A DNA stretch of 64,000 nucleotides from Peribacillus butanolivorans (GTDB lineage Bacteria > Bacillota > Bacilli > Bacillales > DSM-1321), in NCBI RefSeq assembly GCF_001273755.1, contig NZ_LGYA01000001.1, positions 4,084,494-4,148,493 on the forward strand. The letters are read 5' to 3'. The notes under the pieces were generated by a model. That model did no database searches. It had not been told where the DNA came from and saw only the letters and a list, made by a program, of their open reading frames with translations. Made by a program: the position numbers and the translations under genes. Shown piece after piece: positions 8,443 through 17,921 of this stretch. The stretch's first letter is position 1. Every line of letters starts with the position of its first letter.

Positions 8443-9150
8443 TCAGAAACCAGTAAAGCCTCCAAATACATAATTTGTTAGGAAAGAAGTCATGTTAGTC
8501 ATCCAATCAAAAAACAAGAAAACACCCATAACAATCGTGAAATATCCGCCAATTTTAGTGAAGTTATGATTATACTTCCTTATCCAGCCTGATTTTCCGA
8601 TAAAAAATGACATGATAAAGAAAGGTATTGAAAATCCAAGGATATAAGCAATCATATATAATAAGCCTTGTCCCGTATATAACCCAAGGGTCATTACGGC
8701 ACCTAATATCGGACCCACACAAGGAGTCCATCCAGCTGCATATCCTATTCCGATCAAAACAGAACCTAGATAGCCAGATGGACGGCTTTTAAAGGTTATT
8801 TTCCTATCCATCATTAAAAATTTCGGCTGAAAAACTCCGACAATGATTAGTCCAAACATAACGATTAAAATGGCTCCTGCTTGTCTAATAAAATCAATAT
8901 ATTCATAAAACAGTTCATAAAAAAACGATGTCGAAAGCCCTAGCACCACAAAAATGATTGAAAATCCGACCAAAAAGAAAAAGGTATGAAACAGTGCCTT
9001 ACGATTTAATTTGTTACTTTCTTCTTTTAACTCACTAACTGTAAAACCTGTAATATAAGATAAAAAAGCAGGATATAAAGGCAAACAACATGGAGATATA
9101 AAAGAAAGTATTCCTGCGCTAAATGCTAAAAAGATATTTAAATCTACCAA
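8443..9150 (-). CDS. ccdA: Cytochrome c biogenesis / thiol transporter CcdA
   Basis: This 235-residue polytopic protein has six membrane segments and both conserved CcdA/DsbD-beta features. ISPCCLPLYPAFLSY (~18-32) holds the first redox-active cysteine, and GYAAGWTPCVGPILGA (~137-152) the second. CcdA passes reducing equivalents from cytoplasmic thioredoxin across the membrane to extracytoplasmic thiol-disulfide proteins, supporting cytochrome c maturation and, in Bacillus, spore formation. The length equals the Bacillus protein. No ResA or other ccd gene is adjacent here. A small coiled-coil membrane protein gene lies 46 bases upstream in the same direction. Confidence 0.9.
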   Translation of the reverse strand: MVDLNIFLAFSAGILSFISPCCLPLYPAFLSYITGFTVSELKEESNKLNRKALFHTFFFLVGFSIIFVVLGLSTSFFYELFYEYIDFIRQAGAILIVMFGLIIVGVFQPKFLMMDRKITFKSRPSGYLGSVLIGIGYAAGWTPCVGPILGAVMTLGLYTGQGLLYMIAYILGFSIPFFIMSFFIGKSGWIRKYNHNFTKIGGYFTIVMGVFLFFDWMTNMTSFLTNYVFGGFTGF

Positions 9151-9196
9151 TCTATTTTCCTCCGCTTCTAAATTTCCCTAATACTCACCTCAAGTA

Positions 9197-9430
9197 TTAA
9201 AACTCTGTCCCTAACCATGATGCAACAACCATTAAAACCCCAACGACGACCACAACAACCGGTCCAACAACAATTAAGCCAAATAACAAAGATACTATAG
9301 CATCAATAAAGGTACGAACTGGTCCTACCTTCTCTTTTTTATTCGCTTGCTCCGTTAATAAGTCTTCAAGATGACCGACTTTTTGCTTCAATACCTGCAA
9401 CTCTTGAATCACTTTTGTGTCTTGATCCAT
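9197..9430 (-). CDS. Small coiled-coil membrane protein, unknown
   Basis: This 77-residue protein has an N-terminal amphipathic, probably coiled-coil segment (residues 4-33, IQELQVLKQKVGHLEDLLTE). A glycine/valine-rich hydrophobic segment follows (~42-70, ending VVVVVVGVLMVVASWLG) that forms one or two membrane passes. It is plausibly co-transcribed with ccdA downstream. I do not recognise the family. GAGGGAGAGTGG precedes the ATG. Confidence 0.6.
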   Translation of the reverse strand: MDQDTKVIQELQVLKQKVGHLEDLLTEQANKKEKVGPVRTFIDAIVSLLFGLIVVGPVVVVVVGVLMVVASWLGTEF

Positions 9431-9652
9431 TATTTATTCCACTCTCCCTCATTAACAATAAGTGTTAATTCTATCATTTACATCCATTTTCAAAAAGTAA
9501 AAGTGACGATTTTCCAAACCTCGAAACCAACTCTATCTGTCTATTTCCATCCATAAAAATAAAATCTATTTTTTCAAAAACTGTCATCAATGTTACAATA
9601 ACAAAGTTGAAATTAAACCAATCTATAGAACACGTGAGGTATCATACTTTTT

Positions 9653-10816
9653 ATGAAAGCACTACGATTATTAAAAAGTTTTAACTTTTTATATTTTGGC
9701 CTGCTTGCCATTTTCATTCCGTTTCTCCCAGTCTATCTGGCTGATCAAGGTTTGCGTCCAGCCCAAATCGGATTCATCATTGGTACAGGAGGTTTTGTCA
9801 CCCTCATTACCCAGCCTTTATGGGGAATGATCAGCGACAAAACGAGGACTATACGTAAAGTCCTGTTGTTACTTATCTTTTTCTCGAGCGTAATCGGATA
9901 TTTTCTATATGACTCAAGCAGTTATCTTCAACTCATCCTGTTTGCCATGCTGCTTTATTTCTTTCTGATGCCGATCGATCCCCTGACGGAAAGCCTCAAC
10001 TTTACCATTGCGGAGAAATCTGGGATCAGTTACGGTTCCATCCGGACATATGGTGCATTGGGTTATGCGGTCATCTCGCTGATCACTGGCTATGTTATGT
10101 CATATTTCGGAGCAAACAGCCTGGCCTTCCTTTTTGCCGTCATAGGTTTGATCAGTTTCATTGTCAGCTGGATGATGCCTGATGCACCCGTTTCAGGGAA
10201 ACCTGTCACCTTAAAGAGCCTTAAGCATTTTTTCAGTAATAAAGAGACTCTTCTTTTCTTGTTATTGGTCTTTATCTGTGCTGTTCCAGCAAGGATGAAT
10301 GATACTTTCCTCGGAGTATATATCCGTGAACTTGGAGGAAGTGCCAAGCTTGTGGGCTTAACCTGGTTCTTAGCAGCAGGAAGTGAAATTGTTGTTTTCG
10401 CCTTAAGCTTCTGGTGGCTGCGTAAAGGTAAGGAAATCATTATTATTTCGTTCGCAGCTGCGTTTTTCTTTATTCGTTACTTCGTCTCTGCCTGGATTAC
10501 CGATCCACATTTATTAGCTTATTTGCAAGTCATGCAGATATTGACTTTCCCGATCTTCTACTCTGCTGCCATTCAGTACCTGTATCGGATTGTTCCGGTG
10601 GAGTGGCGTGCCACAGGCCAGACCGTACTGGCGCTATTGTTCTTTGGAGTTTCGGGAATCATTGCTTCTTATATAGGCGGAGCAATATATGGGGCTTTCG
10701 GAGGCAAGACTCTTTACCTGTTCATCTCCTCCATCTCCTTTATAGGAATGGTCTTTGCTTTGGTTCTTTATCGGATATATGGCAAGAGGCTCGATACTGC
10801 AGAGGAAGCTGTATAA
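9653..10816 (+). CDS. MFS transporter, 3-phenylpropionate/nucleoside-symporter-like
   Basis: This 387-residue protein has twelve membrane segments. The N-terminal half carries the MFS_1-like/PPP pattern (FNFLYFGLLAIFIPFLPVYLADQGLRPAQIG and WGMISDKTRTIRKV, ~57-70), matching the YwbF/HcaT-type subgroup. Members export or import small organic solutes with protons. The substrate is unknown. It is monocistronic with a strong terminator immediately after the stop. The ribosome site (GTGAGG, twelve bases from the ATG) is weak. Confidence 0.8.
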   Translation: MKALRLLKSFNFLYFGLLAIFIPFLPVYLADQGLRPAQIGFIIGTGGFVTLITQPLWGMISDKTRTIRKVLLLLIFFSSVIGYFLYDSSSYLQLILFAMLLYFFLMPIDPLTESLNFTIAEKSGISYGSIRTYGALGYAVISLITGYVMSYFGANSLAFLFAVIGLISFIVSWMMPDAPVSGKPVTLKSLKHFFSNKETLLFLLLVFICAVPARMNDTFLGVYIRELGGSAKLVGLTWFLAAGSEIVVFALSFWWLRKGKEIIIISFAAAFFFIRYFVSAWITDPHLLAYLQVMQILTFPIFYSAAIQYLYRIVPVEWRATGQTVLALLFFGVSGIIASYIGGAIYGAFGGKTLYLFISSISFIGMVFALVLYRIYGKRLDTAEEAV

Positions 10817-10835
10817 TCTGAAAACATAACTGTAT

Positions 10836-10882
10836 AAAAAAGAGCATGTTTTGATTAAACTTAATCAAAACATGCTCTTTTT
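10836..10882. terminator. Bidirectional terminator; same hairpin core as the 23.3/24.7-kb repeats
   Basis: An 18-bp stem (AAAGAGCATGTTTTGATT with its complement) is flanked by A-runs on the left and T-runs on the right, so it works for both convergent genes. The core GCATGTTTTGATT also forms the hairpins at ~23276-23314 and ~24715-24756. Confidence 0.88.
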
Positions 10883-10890
10883 GCATTCCG

Positions 10891-11193
10891 TTAGCGAAAT
10901 AAAGGGGCAACCGTTAACATTAGCACAGAGGAGCAAAGCAGTAAAGTAGTTGCCCTGTTTGAGAGTTTTACTTGTCCGCCATTTTTATAGAACCCCGAAA
11001 ATTGAAGCCGGTTTTTATAGAGTACATAAAGTAATGGAAAAATTCCCATAGCAACAATCCATCCACCCGTGGTATTCTCTACGTTTATACCAAAAATCGC
11101 ATAGATTGAATTAATGATGAACCCCATTATCATTCCAATAACAAAAATAATGGTGATTATACGAAATAATTCTAAGATAACTCTTAACATCAT
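10891..11193 (-). CDS. Small membrane protein, unknown
   Basis: This protein of about 100 residues has three predicted membrane segments (residues ~5-30, 42-60 and 82-98) and a basic linker (KNRLQFSGFYKNGGQVKLSNR). AGGTGA precedes tandem ATG codons, so either may start translation. No family recognised. Confidence 0.55.
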   Translation of the reverse strand: MMLRVILELFRIITIIFVIGMIMGFIINSIYAIFGINVENTTGGWIVAMGIFPLLYVLYKNRLQFSGFYKNGGQVKLSNRATTLLLCSSVLMLTVAPLFR

Positions 11194-11227
11194 TTCACCT
11201 GCCTTCTGCCTACTTTCCCGTTATCCG

Positions 11228-11253
11228 AAAAAAAAAGGCTGCAATCAGCAACC
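11228..11253 (-). terminator. Terminator of the lia operon
   Basis: On the minus strand GGTTGC-TGATT-GCAGCC forms a short GC-rich stem followed by nine T. It lies 75 bases past the liaR stop. Confidence 0.8.
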
Positions 11254-11327
11254 TTGAAAGAACTTTTACAAGATGGGATAATTCCCTAAATATAACAAAC
11301 TTTCATCTTTTCGTAAATAGACGCTCT

Positions 11328-11961
<634 letters not shown>

Positions 11962-11969
<8 letters not shown>

Positions 11970-13008
11970 CATGATCACCTCCAGTATTTAATAATGGGAT
12001 TTTCACTTCAAGTTGTGTTCCTTTATTCGGAACACTTACCAGCTTCATCGTTCCGCCTAATTCAACAGCCCGTTCATGCATGTTTTGCAGACCATATGAT
12101 CCGGTTTTCGACTCCTCGACGTTAAAGCCGATGCCATCATCCGTAATCCGTAAAATGATCAACTCATCACGAACGATCAATAGCACTTCAAGCGAGCTCG
12201 CTTTTGCATGTCTTAGTGTATTGGAAATCGATTCTTGTAAAATCCGAAACAGATGGTCCTCAATCCCCTTATCCAGAGTAACGGGCTCCATCTTCCAATT
12301 TATATCCATCGTCACTTTTTGGGCCAATTCCTCGAGGAGCTCCTTCATTCCTTCCTGCAATGATTTTCCCTTTAACGCAACGGGTCTCAGGTGCAGCAAT
12401 AAAGCCCTCATCTCGAGCTGAGATTGATGGATCATCTCTTCCACTACCTTGAATTGTTTCATTTCTGTTTTTTCCATATTAGATTGTGACTCTGTAATGG
12501 CCGACATGAACATCGAAGCGGCAAACAATTGCTGGCTCACTGAATCATGCAGTTCCCGCGCCAAACGGTTTCGTTCCTGTGAAACAATTTCCTGGATCTG
12601 TTTCTCCTGATCAATGGCCTTTTCATTCGCCATTTTTTGAGATAATTTTGTCTGCTCATTGATATGCTTTTGGATCTGATTCATCCGTTCAACCATTTTA
12701 GCCATCTCTTGGACTGGATACATTTCCTGTTGCGAAGGTAAGCGGCCTTGTTCAAGTAAATAAAGCCCTTCATCCATCCTTTGCAGCTGCCTCTTCCAAA
12801 ACATCCCTGAAACGACTCCATAGATCAGCCCTACCGTAATGACCAGACTTGGCAGGAATATGACGAAGGGTAACCCCATAACCACTTTATCCCACAATAA
12901 TCTCCAGTCAGATAAAGGAAAAACAAAGAAAACCGCTGCCGGCAAGGCAAGGGATAGGACGAAGGAAACACAAAGGGCACTCAATATCTGACGTGTCAGT
13001 ATACTCAT
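11962..13008 (-). CDS. liaS: Sensor histidine kinase LiaS
   Basis: This 348-residue protein has two N-terminal membrane segments (~10-32 and 46-70) with only a short extracellular loop, the 'intramembrane-sensing' layout. HAMP-like and coiled-coil segments follow. The HisKA_3 dimerisation domain has the phosphorylated His in [16 protein letters not shown], and the HATPase domain includes [10 protein letters not shown] and DDGIGFN. It starts within the last codons of liaF (ATGA overlap), so coupling is tight. LiaS phosphorylates LiaR in response to envelope stress and is held inactive by LiaF. Confidence 0.9.
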
Positions 13009-13751
13009 ACCCGCTTCACCTCTAAATCCCCAACTAAGATAGAAGTGATGATATGAACCTTTTGATCCGTTTCATTGAACCCTTCCGTTTGATAGGAATA
13101 GATTTGATTAAATACCCTGGATTCAGGCTTATTATCAAAAATCCGTGCTCTACCTGCAATGACCGAATGATGGACTCTGATTTCAATGCCATACGGTACT
13201 AGGATTGTGATATTACCAACTATATTTCTGATGGAAATGACAGCGTCGTCTTTCGGTAAAATCGTCCGGCTTAAATCAATAACTGTATCACCGACCCCAC
13301 CCTGAACATTTACCGAATTCCATTCATATACATGTTCGGCCGTTTGTTGATGACCGAACAACCTATTTTGAAATAGATAATTGGTTTTCAATAATCGCTC
13401 TTTATTGATCCGTTCTTCGTCAAACCCCTCATTGGTTAAAATGGGATTGATCCAATCAGGATTTTTTTTCGATTGATAATAAAGAAGTAATAGATAAATA
13501 AGAATTGCTATTAGGAAAAATCTAAAGACGAACATATTCAGGACAGTAATAATAAGAGTTATTATTCCTATAAAAAAAAGGATTTTCCCGATTGTCCGTT
13601 TTGAAAATTTCCTTCCTAAATAGATAAGTCCAATTGAAAATGCTAGGGAAAATAAGAGACCTCCACCCTTAAATGAAATCTCTAAAATAAGCAGGACGAT
13701 TCCGATGAGAAAGATCCAACCCATATAATCTGTTTTCATTTTGTTCAACAT
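13005..13751 (-). CDS. liaF: LiaF, membrane inhibitor of the LiaRS system
   Basis: About 248 residues from the ATG at 13751, which has an excellent GAGGAGG site; a longer in-frame start at 13796 is not needed. The N-terminal ~105 residues form about four membrane segments. The C-terminal cytoplasmic half holds the LiaF-like domain with repeating beta strands (GGVGDTVIDLSRTILPKDDAVISIRNIVGNITILVPYGIEI). In Bacillus LiaF keeps LiaS silent without stress. It overlaps liaS by four bases. A 15-bp hairpin separates it from liaH. Confidence 0.88.
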   Translation of the reverse strand: MLNKMKTDYMGWIFLIGIVLLILEISFKGGGLLFSLAFSIGLIYLGRKFSKRTIGKILFFIGIITLIITVLNMFVFRFFLIAILIYLLLLYYQSKKNPDWINPILTNEGFDEERINKERLLKTNYLFQNRLFGHQQTAEHVYEWNSVNVQGGVGDTVIDLSRTILPKDDAVISIRNIVGNITILVPYGIEIRVHHSVIAGRARIFDNKPESRVFNQIYSYQTEGFNETDQKVHIITSILVGDLEVKRV

Positions 13752-13781
13752 CGGTTCGCCTCCTCTGTAAGTTATCATGAT

Positions 13782-13819
13782 ATTCTTAAAAGGCACAGGA
13801 ACCCGTGCCTTTTAAGAAT
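13782..13819. repeat. Perfect 15-bp hairpin between liaH and liaF
   Basis: ATTCTTAAAAGGCAC (13782-13796) and its exact complement (13805-13819) flank an eight-base loop. On the minus strand, the direction of the operon, no T-tract follows. It may be an mRNA processing or stabilising element that lets liaIH be made in excess over liaFSR, rather than a full terminator. Confidence 0.7.
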
Positions 13820-13912
13820 ACCATGAATTTATCACGTTATAACAGACTGTTTTCCCCCACCTTCGATTCCAAGTAGTTGGGGGATAACAGCAAAGCTTTA
13901 ATAAGAAATCGA

Positions 13913-14548
13913 CTATGCTTCTTTCTGTTCCATTTCCTTTTCAAGCTGGACAATCCTGGCATCGATAGTATGTCGATTATAATCTGAATGGACTTGATTC
14001 TCAATACGATCGATATATTGCTCCATTTCACCAAACATCGCTATCGGTTTGGCATCGGAGCTACCAGCATTTAAAACCCGATTGATCCGGTGGTTTGCCC
14101 GGGCAATATTCTCCCTGCCCATCAGTTCCATTCTCTTAAGATGCATATCCTTGAGCTTATGCTTCATTTCTTCATATTTCCGCTCCAGTTCATCTAACTG
14201 AACTTCTGCACTTTTTTGCGCTTCCTTCAAACTTAGCGCCCGATCTTCATAGTGCAGGTTTTCCTTTAAGGCGAATTCCATTAAATCAATTTCTCCAGCC
14301 TGCTTAGCAATTTCAGCCTGATGTTTACGCTTTTCAGCTAGATTTTGCGCTTGACTATATTCACGAGTGAACTCTTCTTTCAGTAGATATTGACGTTCAA
14401 CCAGCTTTCCGACCTTCTCTGCCTCCTGCTCACATTGACGCAGATATTGATTTAACATTCCAATTGGATTTTTTTGCTCCTTTTTATCCAACAAGTCGTG
14501 AAAATCCGCTGAAATCGTTTGTTTCATTCTTGAAAATAGATTACTCAT
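13913..14548 (-). CDS. liaH: PspA/IM30-family envelope stress protein LiaH
   Basis: This 211-residue, almost wholly alpha-helical coiled-coil protein has the PspA/IM30 hallmark N-terminus (MSNLFSRMKQTISADFHDLLDKKE) and the 'NPIGMLNQYLRQCEQEAEK' stretch. Family members assemble into rings or rods on the inner membrane face and protect membrane integrity. It lies 19 bases downstream of the liaI-like gene and is the main effector of the LiaRS response in Bacillus. Length and motifs are normal. Confidence 0.9.
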   Translation of the reverse strand: MSNLFSRMKQTISADFHDLLDKKEQKNPIGMLNQYLRQCEQEAEKVGKLVERQYLLKEEFTREYSQAQNLAEKRKHQAEIAKQAGEIDLMEFALKENLHYEDRALSLKEAQKSAEVQLDELERKYEEMKHKLKDMHLKRMELMGRENIARANHRINRVLNAGSSDAKPIAMFGEMEQYIDRIENQVHSDYNRHTIDARIVQLEKEMEQKEA

Positions 14549-14567
14549 TCCAATTCCATCCCTTCTC

Positions 14568-14912
14568 CTAGTTTTTATTTAACTCTTTCCACTCTCTTTC
14601 AAAATTCGAGAATGGGTCTGTTTCCTTCGATACAATTTCATCATTTTCATTCCATTTTTTATAGACGAGGTAAAGAACGTAAGCTGCTACCAGTCCTAAT
14701 ATCGCTGGGATATGAGAAACAGCAACTATTAGCACGATAAGGGAGATTGATCCCCAGGCAATTTTGGCTCCTGTCGATTCGGACTTCATGAACTGTTTGA
14801 ATCCAAAATATAGAATAGCCAAGCAAATCGCCAAGCTGATTAATGGACCCACATTCGCTAGCAAGATAAATAATGCGATCAGCCCTACAATAAATAAACC
14901 AAATTTCTTCAT
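14568..14912 (-). CDS. LiaI-like small membrane protein
   Basis: This 114-residue protein has three hydrophobic segments (residues ~3-22, 25-45 and 52-85) and a charged C-terminal tail (KKWNENDEIVSKETDPFSNFEREWKELNKN). It is the first gene of the liaI-liaH-liaF-liaS-liaR cluster, with an AAGGAGG ribosome site. In Bacillus the cognate protein LiaI anchors LiaH at the membrane. This protein is longer and more hydrophobic than typical LiaI, so homology is by position and topology. Relatives are sometimes labelled 'flagellar basal body rod protein', which the sequence does not support. Confidence 0.7.
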   Translation of the reverse strand: MKKFGLFIVGLIALFILLANVGPLISLAICLAILYFGFKQFMKSESTGAKIAWGSISLIVLIVAVSHIPAILGLVAAYVLYLVYKKWNENDEIVSKETDPFSNFEREWKELNKN

Positions 14913-15046
14913 TGTTTTCGTCCTCCTTTCCTTGTTTCTATCTTATCTAGTTTTGCAAGTTCGTATAATGAGCCTTAGCTATATTTTTAAATAAGACTTA
15001 AGGCGTAGTAGTACTAAGCCCCACACTAACGAGGGCGTTTTGTTCC

Positions 15047-15529
15047 TGAATTTGAGAGGTTTACTCGTGAGTTTGGCGTTTTACTCGTGAATTTGAGAGG
15101 TTTACTCGTGAATTTGGCTGCTTTACTCGTGAGTTTGGCTGCTTTACTCGTGAGTTTGGGCGCTTTACTCGTGAGTTTGGCGTTTTACTCGTGTTTGGCG
15201 TTTTACTCGTGAATTTGGCTGATTTACTCGTGAGTTTGGCTGCTTTACTCGTGAGTTTGGCTGCTTTACTCGTGAGTTTGGCGTTTTACTCGTGAGTTTG
15301 GACGTTTTACTCGTGAGTTTGGCGTTTTACTCGTGAGTTTGGCGTTTTACTCGTGAGTTTGGGCGCTTTACTCGTGAGTTTGGCGTTTTACTCGTGAGTT
15401 TGGCTGCTTTACTCGTGAGTTTGGTCGTTTTACTCGTGAGTTTGGCTGCTTTACTCGTGTTTGGCGTTTTACTCGTGAATTTGGCTGCTTTACTCGTGAG
15501 TTTGGAGTATTACTCGTGAGTTCAGCTGG
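15047..15529. repeat. Tandem array of 23 degenerate ~21-bp units (ACTCGTG family)
   Basis: The unit is close to TTTACTCGTGAGTTTGGCNG, repeated 23 times by my count with a 20-21-bp period and no unique spacers. Units 7-8 and 20-21 share the same 2-base loss (CGTGTTTGG) and the same AATTTGG neighbour, which shows segmental duplication inside the array. It fills the space between the liaI promoter region and the 3' end of the TetR gene. No reading frame is maintained. It is not a CRISPR, since there are no spacers. Confidence 0.95.
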
Positions 15530-15614
15530 TTTTAGTTATAAGAAGTTTCCGATAAGAGGTGTGTAGTGGGAAAGCCTTTAAAGTAGCTGTAAAACCTTGG
15601 TTAAATAAAATAAA

Positions 15615-15642
15615 ATCTTCCGACTGTATAAAACCGGAAGAT
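15615..15642 (-). terminator. Terminator of the kyn-cluster TetR gene
   Basis: ATCTTCCG (15615-15622) pairs with CGGAAGAT (15635-15642). The minus strand continues TTTATTTTA. Confidence 0.7.
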
Positions 15643-15702
15643 TACTTGACATGCATGCTTTTAGTAAAATATATATTCATTGCTTATTGTCTAAAAATAA
15701 AG

Positions 15703-16317
15703 TTATAGATAAAGACCTTCGACGTAAACAGACGTGATGGTTTTAGCAATTTCTTCGACAGAACTCTGATGTTCGTTTCGGACAATTTCCCAAAGATACA
15801 TTTCATTTGCGAAAAACCAACCTCTTGCAACAAGCTCATGGTTTAATTCAGCTCTTGCTAGCCCATTTTGCTGTGCATAGGCAACGTCCTTTGAAATTCG
15901 CTGTATAAACTTTACACGGATTGCCTTCCATTTATCTGATATAACAGTTGAAATCCCAATAGCCTGCTCGAAAACTTGCATCATATTGCGTTCAGCCTCT
16001 GCCATTTTTAAAAAAGCATTAGCTTGTTTATTTATAATACGTTCTGCTTCGTCCTTCGATTTTGGAAAGAAAGAGGTCTCGGCAATTTCATAAAATTGAT
16101 CCATAACATTCTCCATTAATACAATTAAAAGATCCTCTTTTCCTTTAAAATGAACATAGGCCGTTCCATACCCGATGTTTGCCTTTTTGATCATTTGGGA
16201 AATAACCGCAGCTTGAAAACCTTCTTCAAGAAATATTTCCTTTGCAGCTTCTAATAACTTTTGACGTGTCATAATTGAGCGCAAATGTCGCTTATCCCCT
16301 ACTTTACCATTATCCAT
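15703..16317 (-). CDS. TetR-family regulator of the kynurenine cluster
   Basis: This 204-residue protein has an N-terminal TetR HTH (residues ~18-64, with MTRQKLLEAAKEIFLEEGFQ, VISQMIKKANIGYGTAYVHF and KEDLL). The C-terminal ligand domain is of the usual size. It is transcribed divergently from kynU. The intergenic region holds a 13-bp perfect palindrome overlapping the kynU -35 box, which is the likely operator. The ligand is plausibly tryptophan or kynurenine. The regulatory link is inferred from position. Confidence 0.82.
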   Translation of the reverse strand: MDNGKVGDKRHLRSIMTRQKLLEAAKEIFLEEGFQAAVISQMIKKANIGYGTAYVHFKGKEDLLIVLMENVMDQFYEIAETSFFPKSKDEAERIINKQANAFLKMAEAERNMMQVFEQAIGISTVISDKWKAIRVKFIQRISKDVAYAQQNGLARAELNHELVARGWFFANEMYLWEIVRNEHQSSVEEIAKTITSVYVEGLYL

Positions 16318-16412
16318 GCCTATTCCTCCCCTTATCTTCTAGCATAAAGGATTTCAATAAAAATAAAAAACATTTGAATAATTTAATGTTTATAATTTTC
16401 TGAATTAACTTA

Positions 16413-16442
16413 TTGACATCATGTCATATTCTTTGGTACGAT
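16413..16442 (+). promoter_or_regulatory. kynU promoter with overlapping TetR-type operator
   Basis: TTGACA (16413-16418) and TACGAT (16437-16442) are separated by 18 bases. The perfect palindrome TGACATCATGTCA (16414-16426) covers the -35 element, so a bound repressor would block polymerase. Confidence 0.75.
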
Positions 16443-16484
16443 TCTCCTAGAATTATAAGAAAAATAGAATAAGGGAGGATAATT

Positions 16485-17771
16485 ATGCTTTCAAACGGCT
16501 TTCAACACACATTAGATTACGCAAAACAAATGGATAAAGAAGATACCCTTCGTTGTTATCGTGAAGAGTTTTATTTAAAGCCAAATTCGATCTATATGGA
16601 TGGAAACTCATTGGGGCTTCTTTCGAAAAGAGCGGAACGTACTCTTTTGGAATCTTTGGAAGATTGGAAAGAACATGGGATTGATGGATGGACACAAGGG
16701 AATCACCCATGGTTTTTCATGGCCGAGAAATTGGGCGCGAAGATTGCCCAATTAGTGGGAGCTTCTCCTGAGGAAGTTATTGTAACAGGCTCGACAACTG
16801 TAAATCTGCATCAACTTGTAGCTACTTTTTATAAGCCGGAAGGAATGCGCACAAAAATTTTAGCAGATGAATTAACCTTTCCGACTGATATTTATGCTCT
16901 TCAAAGTCAGCTGCGTACACATGGATACGATCCGGAAACCGATCTCATCCGCGTGAAAAGTCGCGATGGAAGATTTCTTGAAGAGGATGATATTATCGAA
17001 GCAATGACCGATGATATTGCCTTAATCGTCTTGCCAACAGTACTGTACCGCAGCGGTCAAATATTGGATATGAAACGATTAACTGATGAAGCTCATAAAA
17101 GAGGAATAGTAATTGGATTTGACGGATGTCATTCTATTGGTGCGATCCCGCATTCATTCAGTGAATGGGGTGTGGATTTTGCGTATTGGTGCAATTATAA
17201 ACATTTAAATGGCGGTCCTGGCGGTGTTGGCGGCTTATATGTAAATCGAAAACATTTTGGAACGATGCCTGGATTGGCTGGATGGTTCGGCTCCAAAAAA
17301 GATAAACAATTCGATATGGAACATATTTTAACACCAGCTGAATCAGCAGGCGCGTATCAAATTGGAACGCCACATGTATTAAGTTGTGCACCTTTGATTG
17401 GGTCTTTAGAAATGTTTATAGAAGCTGGTATAGAGAATATTAGGGAAAAATCTCTTAAAATTAATCAATATTTAATAGACTTAATTGAACACGAGTTGAA
17501 GGACATGGGGTTTTTCATTGGAACTCCTAGAGAAGACGTACGTCGCGGAGGTCATGTGAGCCTAGAGCATAAAGAAGCTGCACGCATTTGTAAGGCATTG
17601 AAAGAAAACGGTGTGATTCCGGATTTCCGAGCACCAAACATCATACGTCTTGCTCCAGTTGCACTCTATACTTCCTTCGCAGAAGTTTGGGAAGTGGTAC
17701 AAATTCTCAAAAAAATCATGACAGAAAAACAATATGAAAAATTCAAGAATGAGCGTGAAGTGGTCGCATAA
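16485..17771 (+). CDS. kynU: Kynureninase KynU
   Basis: This 428-residue PLP enzyme of the aminotransferase class V fold cleaves L-kynurenine to anthranilate and L-alanine. The N-terminus has the kynureninase pattern [18 protein letters not shown]. The PLP-binding region [16 protein letters not shown] segment is followed by [12 protein letters not shown] (PLP-ring Asp/His) and the Schiff-base lysine in [20 protein letters not shown] (~residue 246). The start has a GGGAGG site seven bases upstream. It is the first gene of a four-gene catabolic cluster. Length is normal for the family. Confidence 0.93.
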   Translation: MLSNGFQHTLDYAKQMDKEDTLRCYREEFYLKPNSIYMDGNSLGLLSKRAERTLLESLEDWKEHGIDGWTQGNHPWFFMAEKLGAKIAQLVGASPEEVIVTGSTTVNLHQLVATFYKPEGMRTKILADELTFPTDIYALQSQLRTHGYDPETDLIRVKSRDGRFLEEDDIIEAMTDDIALIVLPTVLYRSGQILDMKRLTDEAHKRGIVIGFDGCHSIGAIPHSFSEWGVDFAYWCNYKHLNGGPGGVGGLYVNRKHFGTMPGLAGWFGSKKDKQFDMEHILTPAESAGAYQIGTPHVLSCAPLIGSLEMFIEAGIENIREKSLKINQYLIDLIEHELKDMGFFIGTPREDVRRGGHVSLEHKEAARICKALKENGVIPDFRAPNIIRLAPVALYTSFAEVWEVVQILKKIMTEKQYEKFKNEREVVA

Positions 17772-17921
17772 CATGGAATTCCACCAGATGAGGCTCATCC
17801 CTCTAATGGTTAGTATCGAATCAGTCGGTTATTATATTCGGTTAGCCTACGCTTAAAGAGGTGGAAGCTCACTGCCTATTAGGGTAGGATAAAATCTTTT
17901 TGGATAAAAAGGGGATGAACT

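Noticed and set aside
15047..15529. CRISPR array
   Set aside because: Units abut with no unique spacers, the period is only ~21 bp and no cas genes lie near. The same reasoning applies to the other arrays.
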